This document shows positions 1 through 10,457 of a DNA stretch of 54,460 nucleotides, piece after piece. Below the pieces are notes generated by a model. That model saw nothing but the letters and a program-made list of their open reading frames with translations, searched no databases and was not told where the DNA came from. Source of the DNA: Rhodospirillaceae bacterium Spongia-Bin9 (GTDB taxonomy: Bacteria; Pseudomonadota; Alphaproteobacteria; Bin65); contig FZLR01000009.1 in assembly GCA_900197615.1 (NCBI GenBank), forward strand, positions 1 through 54,460. The letters run 5' to 3'. The translations under genes and the position numbers were made by a program. The number at the start of each line of letters is the position of its first letter. Position 1 is the first letter of the stretch.

Positions 1-54
1 AAAGTGAGAAATTTTGGGTCGCAACAAATGGGAAATTTACGGTCGCTACCAACA
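1..54. mobile_element. Terminal end of an IS21-like insertion sequence (partial)
   Basis: The first 54 bases are AT-rich compared with the following gene. They hold two diverged direct copies of one motif, at 6-27 and 30-52, sharing G-R-G-A-A-A-T-T-T followed by GGTCGC and ACCAA/CAACAA. The block ends in CA at 53-54, so read inward from the minus strand it begins TGTTGGTAGC. Multiple short repeats near the tips and a TG...CA boundary are known features of IS21-family ends. The reading frame of the barrel gene crosses into this block and stops at once (TAG at 46-48). The transposase genes would lie outside the window, so the family call is an inference. Confidence 0.45.
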
Positions 55-2105
55 GGGTCTGTAGGGTGCGGCGCCGAACGATGGGATCATACTCAGCGAC
101 AGGCCCCGTCCGGACGAACGCGGCTCGAGACGGACCGAGAACGATGCGATCCATGCACCGAAACGCCGTTCTTCATGCGCAAGCAGCATCCGACCCTGCA
201 TTCCGAGCGTCAGGCGGGATGCCGGATCGGAATAGAGCAGGCGGCCGCCTGCTTCGATGCCCAGCCCGGTCTCCGCGTCGCCGCCGTCATGGCGCAGGCC
301 GATTTCCAGGCCCGGCGTCAGCGTCTGCCGGCCTCTGCCGAGTGCGTAGGCCCGCGAACCTTCGAGCAGCAGCCTGAACCGGCTCGCTTCGGCCTCTGTC
401 GCCGCAGTCCCGGGCGCCCGGTCTGCCTCGATCGACGCGAGGAACGCATCGGCCCGGACCGCCAGCTCGAAGCCGCCGGCGTCGCCGGCGTCGAGGAGCG
501 CACCGCGCAAGCCCGCCGCGAACAGGCGCATGTCGATATCGGTCCTGACGGCCGGCGCGGCCCGGTCCTGGCGGGATATCCGCAGGTCGCCGAAACCGTA
601 GCCGGCAAGCCCCCATGCCTGCACCCGGTCGTTGACGTCGAAGCGGAGATAGGGATACAGCGCGGTCAGCGAACCGGCGATCCGGCCCCGGTCTACGCCT
701 GACAGGCGATACGATCCTGCGCTCTCGCTTGCCGACAGTGCGATCCCGGCCAGCCAGCGTTCCCCTGAGAGGTCGAAGCCGGCGATGCCGGTCGTCACCT
801 GGCCGTCCACGGCGAGGCGGTTCGGCCCTGCCGCATCCGCACCCTCGAAGCCGGCCGCCGCGATCCGGCCCCAGGCCGCCCAGTCCGGCCCGTCGGCGGC
901 GTCAGCCGCGCCCGAAAGGTGGAACGCGCTTCCCGGCCGCAACCGAGCCGCCGGGAGCGGGATATCGGTCGGGTTTCCGGCGCCGGCATCCGTCCTGCCA
1001 ATGTTGTCAAGGCTGGCGGTCCGGCCGCTCGGCACGATCCGGCGGGCGCCTCGGGCCGGACCCGACAGAAGCCGGTCGGTCACAGCATCGACTGTCTGCT
1101 CCGCCACCGTGCGCCCGAAGCGCGCCAGCCACTTTTTCTGCACCGGATCGCGGTTCGAAATCGTGCCGACCGCCTCGCCGTCCGCGATGCGTGCGCCCCT
1201 GGCGTTTGTCAGCCGCAGGAAGAAGCGCTCGGAACCTTCGTCAATCGCGTCGTCGTGCACATCCACCGGCACGGTCTTCGAGGTCTCGCCCGGCGCGAAG
1301 GTCAACGTGCCGCGGGCGGCCCGGTAGTCGGATCCGGCCCGCGCCGTGCCGTCGGCGGTGGCGTAGTCGACGGAAACCGTGTCCGACGCCGGCGCGCCGC
1401 GGATTACCGCGAATCCGAGCGTTGCGCCGGGAACCTCGCGCGCCGCTGCGTCTTCCACCGTCAGTGCCGATCCGGCCGACCGGCCCCTCGTGCAATCCCC
1501 CAGCGTCAGCCAGCCGTTGCAGTTCTTGACCTTGGGTGCGTCGAGCCACTGCACGGTTATCATGGAGGGGACGTAGTAGGGCCGATTCTCGCCGCCGGGC
1601 TGTTTGAGCAGCGGGCGCTGAGCATGCAGCGGTAATTTTCGCCCGAAATCGATGCTTTTGCGGTGATACTGCGGGGAATGCAGTAAGACGCAGCCGGGCT
1701 CGCCAGGAACCGCCTGCGGCAGGTGTCGTTGGTCACCACGTCGGAGCGGTTGCACAGATTGCCCAGATCGGCGCAGCAGGAGACGCCGCGGATCGCGTGC
1801 AGGGTTCTGCCGTACCTCCGGTTGCCGTTGGTGAGATGGAGCGTCCGGTCCCTGGCGCTCTTGAGATCGACTTTGGCGACGACCTTGCCGTAATCCGCGC
1901 ACATGTTCTGGACCCGGTATCTGTTTTTCCTGAGCACGCCCCGGTTGTCCCACCAAGCGTCCAGGCACTCGGCGTTCCGATGATCGACCCGTTTGTTTCC
2001 GTCGCAGGCCGCATTTGCCGGCGCCGCAGGCAGGAGAAGCAGCAGGAACATCGCTGCGGCGGCGCCGGGCCATCGTCCGGCCGCGCAGATTTCCATCCAG
2101 AACAT
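46..2105 (-). pseudogene. Calx-beta / autotransporter-like outer-membrane barrel protein, frameshifted and 3'-truncated
   Basis: The chosen start is ATG at 2105, preceded by AAGGAG; an upstream TTG at 2141 is possible. A hydrophobic signal peptide (LLLLLPAAPANA) suggests export. A cysteine-rich N-terminal domain follows, then a one-base frameshift near 1590-1600. The other frame then carries a Calx-beta repeat (VSVDYATADGTA, GSDY, GTLTFAPGE, DEGSERFFLRL) and about 300 residues of alternating glycine/aromatic strands typical of an outer-membrane beta-barrel. The barrel ends abruptly with residues PCW, encoded by the putative IS end, so the last strands are missing. Both defects point to an inactive gene or to assembly error plus an IS insertion. 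The role is probably surface adhesion or autotransport, inferred only from the fold. Confidence 0.6.
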
Positions 2106-2347
2106 GGCGGCGCTCCTTGGGTTCGAGCGGCCGGCCGCCAATGATCGAGTATTGTATTTGTGAAATGACGCTGCCGTTTTCCAGAGTGACTGTTCGAAAC
2201 AGCGTGAATTACTTGTGGTTTTTCCGAATTATTTTCTTATGGGGTCTATAAAGTTCGCTCCAATTGAACGGCGAAAAAAGGCAATTTAATCGGAGTTTCC
2301 TACGCCAGAAGAAATATACCGGATTTCTCCCGCCGCCAGGATCGCGC

Positions 2348-3763
2348 TCAGCCGACAAGCTCCCAGTCGGTGCCGCCGGGGCGGTCCTTGATCGCGACGC
2401 CCTTTGCGCGCAACTCGTCGCGCAGCGTGTCGGCGGTTGCCCAGTCGCGGTCGGCGCGGGCCTGCTCGCGCCGGGCGATCAGCGCCATCAGGTCGTCCGG
2501 CAGGGACCGGCTTTCGGTCGCGGCGGCGAGATCGAGGCCGAATATCGTGTCGAAACCGAGCATCAGGGCCAGTTTTTCGGCCGGCGCGAGATCGCCGTCC
2601 CGCGCCATCTTCCAGGCGACGGCGAGCGCGTTCGGGACATGCAGGTCGTTGGCCAGCGCAGTCCGGAAACGCTCTTGCCAGTCGGCGAGCGCCTCTTTGC
2701 GGACCCCGTCGCCATCCCGCGCTGCATAGCTCCAATCGTGGGCGAGGTTGCGCAATGTCCTGAGCGACTGGCGCGCGCCGTCCAGGGCCTCGAAACTGAA
2801 GCTCAGGCGCGCCCGGTAGTGGCCGGTCAGCAGCAGGTAGCGGTAGTCCATCGGCTCGTAGCCGGCCTCGACCAGCCGATCGAGATGCAGGAAATCGCCG
2901 CTCGACTTGGCCATCTTGGCGTCGTCGACCACGAGGAATTCGCCGTGCAGCCAGGTATCGACCCAGCGGTGGCCGAAGCAACCCTCGGATTGCGCGATCT
3001 CGTTGGTGTGGTGGACCGGCACATGGTCGATGCCGCCGCAATGCATGTCGATGGTCTCGCCGAGATACTCGGTCGCCATCGCCGAGCATTCGATATGCCA
3101 GCCGGGGAAGCCGACGCCCCAGGGCGACTCCCATTTCATGACCTGGTTGGGATATTTCGACTGGCTGAACCAGAGCACGAAATCGGCCGGGTTGCGCTTG
3201 CGTTCGTCCAAGTCGACCCGCTCGGTCGCCTCCTGTGCGTCCATCCGGAGGCGGGCGAAATCCGCATAGGCCGGGAAGGTCGCGGTGTCGAAATAGACGT
3301 TGCCGCCGGCGGCATAGGCGTGGCCGCGTTCGACCAGCCGTTCAACCATGGCGATCATCTGACCGATATGCTCGGTCGCCCGGCAGACCGTGTCCGGACG
3401 GCGGATCTTCATCATGTCGGTGTGGCGGAAGAACTCGCCCTCGTAGAAGCGGGCGATGTCCCAGGGCGATTTGCGCTCGCGCGCCGCCGCCAGCATCATC
3501 TTGTCGTCGCCCTCGTCGGCGTCGGATTCGAGATGGCCGACATCGGTGATGTTCATCACATGATGCAGCTCGTAGCCCGCCATGCGCAGCGTGCGCTGCA
3601 GCAGGTCCTCGAAAACGTAGGTCCGCAGGTTGCCGATATGGGCATGGTTGTAGACCGTCGGCCCGCAACAATAGAGCGTCACCTTCGGCGGCACGGCCGG
3701 CGCGAAGGGCTCGACCTTGCGGGTTCGCGTGTTGAAGAAGCGCAGCGGCAGGGGCTCGGGCAT
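2348..3763 (-). CDS. cysS: Cysteinyl-tRNA synthetase
   Basis: Class I aminoacyl-tRNA synthetase that charges tRNA-Cys in the cytoplasm; 471 residues, normal for the family. Start ATG 3763 gives MPEPLPLRFFNT. The HIGH-type motif is HIGN at residues 42-45. Zinc ligands typical of CysRS are visible: Cys33 in CCGPTVY, Cys226 in GWHIECSAM, and His251/Glu255 in HHTNEIAQSE. The second signature is KMAKSSG at 283-289, against the usual KMSKSLG, a tolerated substitution of the middle Ser. The C-terminal part contains the helical anticodon-binding region and ends in KDRPGGTDWELVG. It is divergent from the SDR gene, with 132 bp between the two starts. A long antisense frame lies across it and is not a gene. 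Confidence 0.96.
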   Translation of the reverse strand: MPEPLPLRFFNTRTRKVEPFAPAVPPKVTLYCCGPTVYNHAHIGNLRTYVFEDLLQRTLRMAGYELHHVMNITDVGHLESDADEGDDKMMLAAARERKSPWDIARFYEGEFFRHTDMMKIRRPDTVCRATEHIGQMIAMVERLVERGHAYAAGGNVYFDTATFPAYADFARLRMDAQEATERVDLDERKRNPADFVLWFSQSKYPNQVMKWESPWGVGFPGWHIECSAMATEYLGETIDMHCGGIDHVPVHHTNEIAQSEGCFGHRWVDTWLHGEFLVVDDAKMAKSSGDFLHLDRLVEAGYEPMDYRYLLLTGHYRARLSFSFEALDGARQSLRTLRNLAHDWSYAARDGDGVRKEALADWQERFRTALANDLHVPNALAVAWKMARDGDLAPAEKLALMLGFDTIFGLDLAAATESRSLPDDLMALIARREQARADRDWATADTLRDELRAKGVAIKDRPGGTDWELVG

Positions 3764-3895
3764 CGCAGGGCCGGCGGCAGGGGATGGCGTCGGCTGCAAA
3801 GTGGCCCCGGAAGCGGCGGTTCGGCAAGGGCAAGCCTTGACCCGCGGCAACTTTCGGGCTTGGTGACGCAAATTTTCAGAACGGCGGAGCGGAAC

Positions 3896-4801
3896 ATGGC
3901 AGGCAGGTTCGGCAACGAATTCGGGGGCCGCGCGGCGGTCATAACCGGTGGGGCGAGCGGCATCGGCCGGGCGGCGGTGCTGCGCTTTCTGAACGAGGGT
4001 GCGCGGGTCACCTTCGCCGACCTGAACGACGCCAATGCCGAAGAGACGCTGGCCCTGGCGCGCGCCAACGGGCATGGCGAGCGCACCGCCTATGTCCGGG
4101 CCGACGTGACCGACGAAGCGGCGATGCGGGACTGTTTCGAGGATGCGGCCGCCCATTGGGGCCGGCTCGATATCGCCTTCCTCAACGCCGGCGTCGGCGG
4201 CGCCATCGGGCCGGTTGCCGAGACGACGGTAGAGGAGTGGGACACGACCTTTGCCTTCCTGGTGCGCAGCGTGTTCCTCGGCGCGAAATATGCGGCCCCG
4301 GCGATGCGCGCCAATCCGAACGGTTCCGATGGACGTCCGGCGGGAGGAGCCATCGTGGCGACCGGCAGCGTGGCCGGCCTCTCCGGCGGCGGCGGGCCGC
4401 ACGCCTATTCGGCGGCCAAGGCGGCGGTCATGAATCTGGTGCGCAGCCTTGCTCTCGAACTGGCGTCCTACCGCATCCGGGTGAACGGCGTCGCGCCCGG
4501 CCTGATCGACACGCCGCTCGCCCATGGCGGCGATCCCTCGCGCCTGCCGGACATGAGCGAGCGCCAGCCCTGGCCCGACCGCGGCCGGCCCGAGGATATC
4601 GCCGCGGCCGCGGCCTTCCTCGCCTCCGACGACGCCCGCTTTATCACCGGCGAGACCATTACGGTCGACGGCGGCGTCATGGCCAACAGCAGCAACATCT
4701 GGGGCCTGGGCGAGAATTGCCGCTTCCTCCAGAAGGCCGGGCTGAACAAGGGCACGACCGGGCTGGAAAGTATCGTGCGCGAGCTGGGCGAAGCGCCCTA
4801 G
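3896..4801 (+). CDS. SDR-family NAD(P)-dependent oxidoreductase
   Basis: Rossmann-fold short-chain dehydrogenase/reductase of 301 residues. The cofactor-binding TGGASGIG is at residues 17-24, LNAGVGG is the structural NAG motif, and the catalytic Tyr171-x3-Lys175 sits in HAYSAAKAAV, preceded by a Ser in the ATGSVAG strand. The PG motif (NGVAPGLIDTPL) and TGETITVDGG close the classical fold. A C-terminal tail of about 35 residues (from NIWGLGENCRF) extends beyond the usual end of about 250-260 residues. An acidic Asp after beta-2 (VTFADLND) suggests NAD(H) preference. Substrate unknown. The ATG at 3896 was chosen because homology starts there; the open frame extends far upstream, antisense to cysS. 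Confidence 0.88.
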   Translation: MAGRFGNEFGGRAAVITGGASGIGRAAVLRFLNEGARVTFADLNDANAEETLALARANGHGERTAYVRADVTDEAAMRDCFEDAAAHWGRLDIAFLNAGVGGAIGPVAETTVEEWDTTFAFLVRSVFLGAKYAAPAMRANPNGSDGRPAGGAIVATGSVAGLSGGGGPHAYSAAKAAVMNLVRSLALELASYRIRVNGVAPGLIDTPLAHGGDPSRLPDMSERQPWPDRGRPEDIAAAAAFLASDDARFITGETITVDGGVMANSSNIWGLGENCRFLQKAGLNKGTTGLESIVRELGEAP

Positions 4802-4812
4802 CGGCCGGTCCG

Positions 4813-4850
4813 CCGGGGAGCGCGGCCCGGCCACCGGGGAGCGCGGCCCG
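4813..4850. repeat. Short tandem direct repeat
   Basis: Two identical 17-bp copies of CCGGGGAGCGCGGCCCG lie at 4813-4829 and 4834-4850, a 21-bp period, just after the SDR stop codon. No hairpin followed by a T-run is seen, so this is not an obvious terminator. It is probably a local duplication. Confidence 0.6.
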
Positions 4851-4990
4851 TTGGCGCAAGCGGCTACGATCCTTATGGCTTTTTTGCAGCCGAGCGATTA
4901 TATGCCGGCCATCCGACGACCGGCGCGCCAAGCTGAAGCCTCTCCCGAGGCTCGCACTGCAACGCCGTCCCGAACCGCAGCGGACCGGAA

Positions 4991-5332
4991 ATGGAACTCG
5001 TCCTCCTGATCGTTCACCTCGTTCTGGCGATCGCGCTGATCGGCGTGGTGCTGCTGCAGCGCAGCGAAGGCGGCGCGCTCGGCATCGGCGGCGGGGGCGG
5101 TGGCGGCGGCATGAGCGGCTTCCTGACCGGTGCGGCGACGGCCAACCTTCTGACCCGGGCAACCGCGGTGATCGCCGCGCTCTTCATTGCGACCAGCATG
5201 GGGCTCGCGATCGTGTCGGGCAACAAGCGCGCGCCGACCAGCGTCGTGACCGGCACGGGCAACACCGCGCCGGCGGCGCAGCAGGGCAGCTCGAACGCGC
5301 CGGCCGAAGAGCCGCCCGCGCCGAAGCAATAG
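4991..5332 (+). CDS. secG: Preprotein translocase subunit SecG
   Basis: Small inner-membrane subunit that stimulates SecYE-mediated protein export; 113 residues. The N-terminal transmembrane helix (LVLLIVHLVLAIALIGVVLLQ) is followed by the family motif LLQRSEGGALGIGGG with a glycine run, then FLTGAATANLLTRATAVIAALFIATS forming the second helix. The C-terminal tail is low-complexity Ala/Pro/Gln, as is common in alphaproteobacterial SecG. It lies 157 bp upstream of pyrG on the same strand, a pairing I recall from alphaproteobacteria. Confidence 0.93.
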   Translation: MELVLLIVHLVLAIALIGVVLLQRSEGGALGIGGGGGGGGMSGFLTGAATANLLTRATAVIAALFIATSMGLAIVSGNKRAPTSVVTGTGNTAPAAQQGSSNAPAEEPPAPKQ

Positions 5333-5489
5333 CGGTGGCGCCGGCGCCGTTCTCCGAAGCTTCCGGCCCGATACTCGCATTGCCCCATCGCCCCGCGGCC
5401 CGGCTTCGTCGCCGGCGCCGCTCCGACTTCCCGATTAATTTACCCCGGCTTTTCGGGCCGCGCCGTCGATGCTACGCTGCGGACCCGTC

Positions 5490-7173
<1,684 letters not shown>

Positions 7174-7206
7174 GGGGCGGCTCCCTTTCCGGATGCCTCC
7201 AGGGAT

Positions 7207-7235
7207 TTGACGAGTATGCAGCCGCCTCTTAGATT
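7207..7235 (+). promoter_or_regulatory. Sigma-70-like promoter for the RHH/PIN module
   Basis: TTGACG at 7207-7212 is followed, after 17 bp, by TAGATT at 7230-7235. The start codon is 44 bp downstream, with AGGAG in front of it. The leader contains GCGCCTATGCGC (about 7256-7267), a short imperfect dyad that could be an autoregulatory operator for the antitoxin. Inferred from sequence match only. Confidence 0.4.
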
Positions 7236-7278
7236 GGGTGTATAAACGCACAAGCGCCTATGCGCAATAGGAGCATTC

Positions 7279-7515
7279 ATGACCCGATGGAACCTGTCCA
7301 TTCCGGAAGAGACGGACCGGATGGTCCGCACCTTTCTGGCGCGAAATGGCGGCAGGAAGGGAGACCTGTCGCGTTTCGTGGACGATGCGGTGCGCCGCCG
7401 CGTACTCGACCTCACCGTCCGGCAGGTCAAGGAGCGCAACGCGCGGTTCGACCAGACGGAAATTCTCGACCTGATCGACGAAGAAATCGGCGCCGTCCGT
7501 GCGGGTAGTTCTTGA
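7279..7515 (+). CDS. Ribbon-helix-helix antitoxin-like protein
   Basis: A 78-residue protein beginning MTRWNLSIPEETDRMVRTFLARNGGRKGDLSRFVDDAVRRRVLDL. A short beta-strand followed by two helices with a basic turn is typical of RHH DNA-binding antitoxins. The acidic C-terminus (EILDLIDEEIGAV) is a plausible toxin-neutralising segment. Its stop overlaps the GTG start of the downstream PIN-domain gene by 17 nt, the usual arrangement of a type II toxin-antitoxin operon with the antitoxin first. A good AGGAG ribosome-binding site precedes the ATG. Likely an autorepressor with its partner (inference). Confidence 0.75.
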   Translation: MTRWNLSIPEETDRMVRTFLARNGGRKGDLSRFVDDAVRRRVLDLTVRQVKERNARFDQTEILDLIDEEIGAVRAGSS

Positions 7516-7930
7516 TACCAACATCCTGATCGGCGCCCCGATTACCAGGGATACGCCGCCAGACAGGCTGTACCGCGCATGGTTGCGCGGTGAGTTCGAA
7601 CTCCTGACCTCGAAGGCGCAACTGGCCGAGATCGCCGATGTTGTCGCCCGGCCGCGTCTTCAGCGATTTATCGACGTTGACGAGGCTGCTGCAATAATTG
7701 CGAATATCGGCGCGCGCGCCTTGGTTCTCGAAGCGCCGCCGTCGGTCGATCTGTCTCCGGATCCCGACGACAATCCGATCCTCGCTGCTGCGATTGCCGG
7801 TGAGGCCGACCTCATCGTCTCGGGCGACAAGAAACACATGCTCTCTCTGGACATGGTCGAAGGCATACCGGTCGTCACGGCCCGCGCGGCGCTGGGCCAT
7901 CCCGGATTGCAAATCGACCGCGAAAATTGA
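7499..7930 (+). CDS. PIN-domain toxin (putative toxin-antitoxin component)
   Basis: A 143-residue PIN-family ribonuclease-like protein with a GTG start. Acidic catalytic residues are visible: Asp in VVLDTNILIG near the N-terminus, Glu in QLAEIADVVARPR, and Asp residues in SPDPDDNPILAAAIAGEADLIVSGDKKHML. This is the pattern of the PIN subfamily often annotated as 'putative toxin-antitoxin system toxin component'. As with VapC toxins it probably cleaves RNA using Mg2+. Co-translated with the overlapping RHH antitoxin upstream. Confidence 0.85.
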   Translation: MRVVLDTNILIGAPITRDTPPDRLYRAWLRGEFELLTSKAQLAEIADVVARPRLQRFIDVDEAAAIIANIGARALVLEAPPSVDLSPDPDDNPILAAAIAGEADLIVSGDKKHMLSLDMVEGIPVVTARAALGHPGLQIDREN

Positions 7931-8011
7931 GATACCGCGCGGAATGGGCGCCGTTCGACCCGCTTCCCCGAAATACAGCCACCTTCGAATGGTAGGAGTC
8001 TATCGAACACG

Positions 8012-9613
8012 CTACGGATAATAGCGCCGCACCTGGCGGATATCGCCCGGGATGCGGGCGCGGACGACCCTGGCTTCGGCCTTTGCCTTTTCCTTCGGGC
8101 CGACGATAACGCCGGCGTCGAGATCGAAGGAGCCGCGGGCGCCCAGGCTCGGCAGGGTGAGCCGGTTCCAGATCGGGCGGTTGCCGACGCTGCCGCTCAG
8201 GCTCACCGCGATGCCGGAGAGGCGATAGCCCGTCCGGTTGGTCACCTGCACGATGAGCCTCCGGAAGCGGAACACCGGCCGCGCCGAGACATAGCGGCCG
8301 GGATTCTCCGCGATATCCAGCATCGCATAGCGTGCCCGCGCCGCCTCGCCGACATCGTCCCGCGCGTTGGCCGCGGCCTCGAACAGGCTCTTGGCGCCGG
8401 ACCGGTCGCCGCTTTCCAGCTGGAGGTTGCCCAGGGCGTATCCGGCCAATGAGGTCGGCAGGAGGCTGTAGCTGTATTTGAGGTCGCTTGCCGACCGGGC
8501 GCCGTCGCCCAGCGCCGACCGGGCGAGGCCGCGGCCGAGGAAGTGCTCGTAGAACCCGGCGTCCCGGCGGATCGCGTTGTCGTAGGCCGCGACGGCCGCC
8601 TCGTAACGGCCCATGCGGGCGAGGATCTGGCCCTTGAGGCCGTGGAACTGCGCCTCCTGCGGCACCCGGGCGATGGCTTTCTCGATCAGGGGCAGGGCGC
8701 TCGCCGGCGAAAGGGTCATCGCGGACTTTGCCTTATCCGCCGCCGCATAGGCCGGCTTGCGCGTGCGCAACCAGGCGAGTTGCACATCGTAGCGCTTGCG
8801 GCCGAAGTCTCCGCCGGGCGGGTATTTCTTGAGCGCCTTGCGGTTGTTTTTGACCCGCTCCTTCGACGGCGGATGGGTCGCGAACAGGCCGGTCAGCCAG
8901 TCCTGCCGCCTGCCCTTGCTGAGCGCCAGGAACTTCTGCTGGAGCGTGACGGCGGCGCGCGTGTCGTAGCCGGCCCTGTGCATGTATTTCATGCCGAAAA
9001 AATCGGCCTCGCGCTCGGCGCCCCGGCCATAGCTGCGGTTGATCAGCGTGAAGGCGAGGCCGGTGCCGCCGAGGATGTAGTTGATGTGGCGCGATTTCCG
9101 GCCGGAGAGCGCGATGGCGATCTGCGCGGCGCCGAACAGCAGGTTGCGGGTCAGCGCCTGGCCGCCGTGACGCGCCGCGGCGTGGACGACCTCGTGGGAC
9201 AGCACGGCGGCGAGCTCGGCCTCGTTCTCCATTTCGAGCAGCAGGCCGCGGTTGACGGCGATCTTGCCGCCCGGCAGCGCCCAGGCGTTGGGCACGCTGT
9301 TGTTGATGACGACGAACTCGTAGGGCAGCTTGGTGCGGTCGCTCTTCCGGGCGACCCGCCGGCCGACCCGCCGGACATAGGCGGCGAGCTTCGGGTCCGT
9401 GCGAAAGGCGCCGCCCTGGGCTTGCTGCAATGGCCCGTAATGCTGCTTGCCGAGGTTAATCTCGTCCCGCGTCGAATAGGGCGCAAACTCCCTCTCGCCG
9501 GTCACCGGATTCTTCGAGCAGCCGGTGACGGCAACGGCGGTGAGAAGCAGGGCGAAGGGGAGAGGCCCAATACGCCGGAACGCGCCGGTCGGGCGGGACA
9601 GTGCGGCGGTCAT
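8012..9613 (-). CDS. M48-family metalloprotease lipoprotein with TPR-like region
   Basis: A 533-residue exported protein. The signal peptide ends in a lipobox (AVAVTGC, Cys32), so it is probably a lipoprotein anchored in the periplasm. The M48 peptidase domain has the zinc motif HEVVH at residues 140-144 and the third ligand region READFFGMKYMHRAGY. The second half contains TPR-type helical pairs (MGRYEAAVAAYDNAI, LGNLQLESGDRSGAKSLF), then a C-terminal beta-rich segment. The architecture resembles BepA/YfgC-type proteases involved in outer-membrane protein assembly and quality control. A decayed copy of its N-terminal half lies about 0.9 kb upstream, at 10458-10835. Confidence 0.88.
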   Translation of the reverse strand: MTAALSRPTGAFRRIGPLPFALLLTAVAVTGCSKNPVTGEREFAPYSTRDEINLGKQHYGPLQQAQGGAFRTDPKLAAYVRRVGRRVARKSDRTKLPYEFVVINNSVPNAWALPGGKIAVNRGLLLEMENEAELAAVLSHEVVHAAARHGGQALTRNLLFGAAQIAIALSGRKSRHINYILGGTGLAFTLINRSYGRGAEREADFFGMKYMHRAGYDTRAAVTLQQKFLALSKGRRQDWLTGLFATHPPSKERVKNNRKALKKYPPGGDFGRKRYDVQLAWLRTRKPAYAAADKAKSAMTLSPASALPLIEKAIARVPQEAQFHGLKGQILARMGRYEAAVAAYDNAIRRDAGFYEHFLGRGLARSALGDGARSASDLKYSYSLLPTSLAGYALGNLQLESGDRSGAKSLFEAAANARDDVGEAARARYAMLDIAENPGRYVSARPVFRFRRLIVQVTNRTGYRLSGIAVSLSGSVGNRPIWNRLTLPSLGARGSFDLDAGVIVGPKEKAKAEARVVRARIPGDIRQVRRYYP

Positions 9614-9661
9614 GCGTCTCCTCTACGGTCGAATGCCGGAAGCGTTCAAAAGACTCCTAAC

Positions 9662-9667
9662 ATTATA
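9662..9667 (-). promoter_or_regulatory. Consensus -10 box upstream of the M48 protease gene
   Basis: A perfect TATAAT on the minus strand lies 49 bp before the ATG at 9613, within a locally AT-rich patch. The matching -35 is weak (GAAATC at 17-bp spacing). A GAGGAG ribosome-binding site precedes the start codon. Confidence 0.35.
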
Positions 9668-9855
9668 TGTTCCTGTTTCGAACCGATTTCGTCGCTCGTT
9701 GCCGGTCGGGCGAAATTCCTCATCGATAGCCGTCCGATCCGGCGCTCCGGTCGAAACGACGGAAAAGGGTGCGGCGCACGGTCGAAACGACGGCTGGTCG
9801 GCCAGGGTAAACCGCGTAAGATGCTCATTTTCCGCCGGGCAGGGAAGCGACGGAC

Positions 9856-10395
9856 ATGGTCACGGTGCCGAACCCCTATCCGCAGGAGCCGTGGACGGAG
9901 ATCGCGGACTTCACCTACCTGACACCGCTCGTGCTGAGACGGGAGGTCGAGGCGCTGCTGCTGCGGCCGGACAACGGCATCGACGCCGAATATATCGTAG
10001 CGGAGCCGTACCGGGTCGGTTTCCGGCTGGACGGTGGCGCCCAACGGCAGGTCGAGGTTCCCGCGGGTTTTCTGACCGATCTGGTTTCGGCGCCGACGAT
10101 TGCCGCCCTCGCCGGAATCCGCCGGATCGGGCCGTACCTGGAGGCCACGATCGTGCACGATTTTCTCTATGTGGCGTGGCAGTATCTCGAAGACGAAGCG
10201 GACCGGAAACCGCGAAACGAAGACCGTCGCTTCGCCGACGAAGTGTACCGGGCCGCCATGATTGCCGCGAAGGTGCCCGGCAGCCAGGTCCGGCTGATCT
10301 ACCACGCCGTCAGAGCGTTCGGCCGGTCGACCTATGCAGCGGAAAACCCCGGATCGTTCGGCGAACTGCCGGAACAGCGGCCGGGTGCTGTCTAG
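9856..10395 (+). CDS. DUF1353 domain protein
   Basis: A 179-residue protein of the DUF1353 family, small proteins seen in phages and bacterial accessory regions with no established activity. Family features visible are YRVGFRLDGGAQRQVEVPAGFLTDLVSAPT and the conserved HDFLY in LEATIVHDFLYVAWQYLED. No signal peptide or membrane segment. The gene lies between the intact M48 gene (divergent) and the decayed M48 copy, at the left border of the AT-rich island. Start ATG 9856. Confidence 0.75.
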   Translation: MVTVPNPYPQEPWTEIADFTYLTPLVLRREVEALLLRPDNGIDAEYIVAEPYRVGFRLDGGAQRQVEVPAGFLTDLVSAPTIAALAGIRRIGPYLEATIVHDFLYVAWQYLEDEADRKPRNEDRRFADEVYRAAMIAAKVPGSQVRLIYHAVRAFGRSTYAAENPGSFGELPEQRPGAV

Positions 10396-10457
10396 CGGGA
10401 AAGCCGGGCTAAAGTTTCAGGACAGCTGGTCGGGGAAAGGGCGAAAGACGCTCTAGC

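Noticed and set aside
2264-3895. Long plus-strand open frame leading into the SDR gene
   Set aside because: It is antisense to cysS; high GC leaves few stop codons. SDR homology begins only at 3896.
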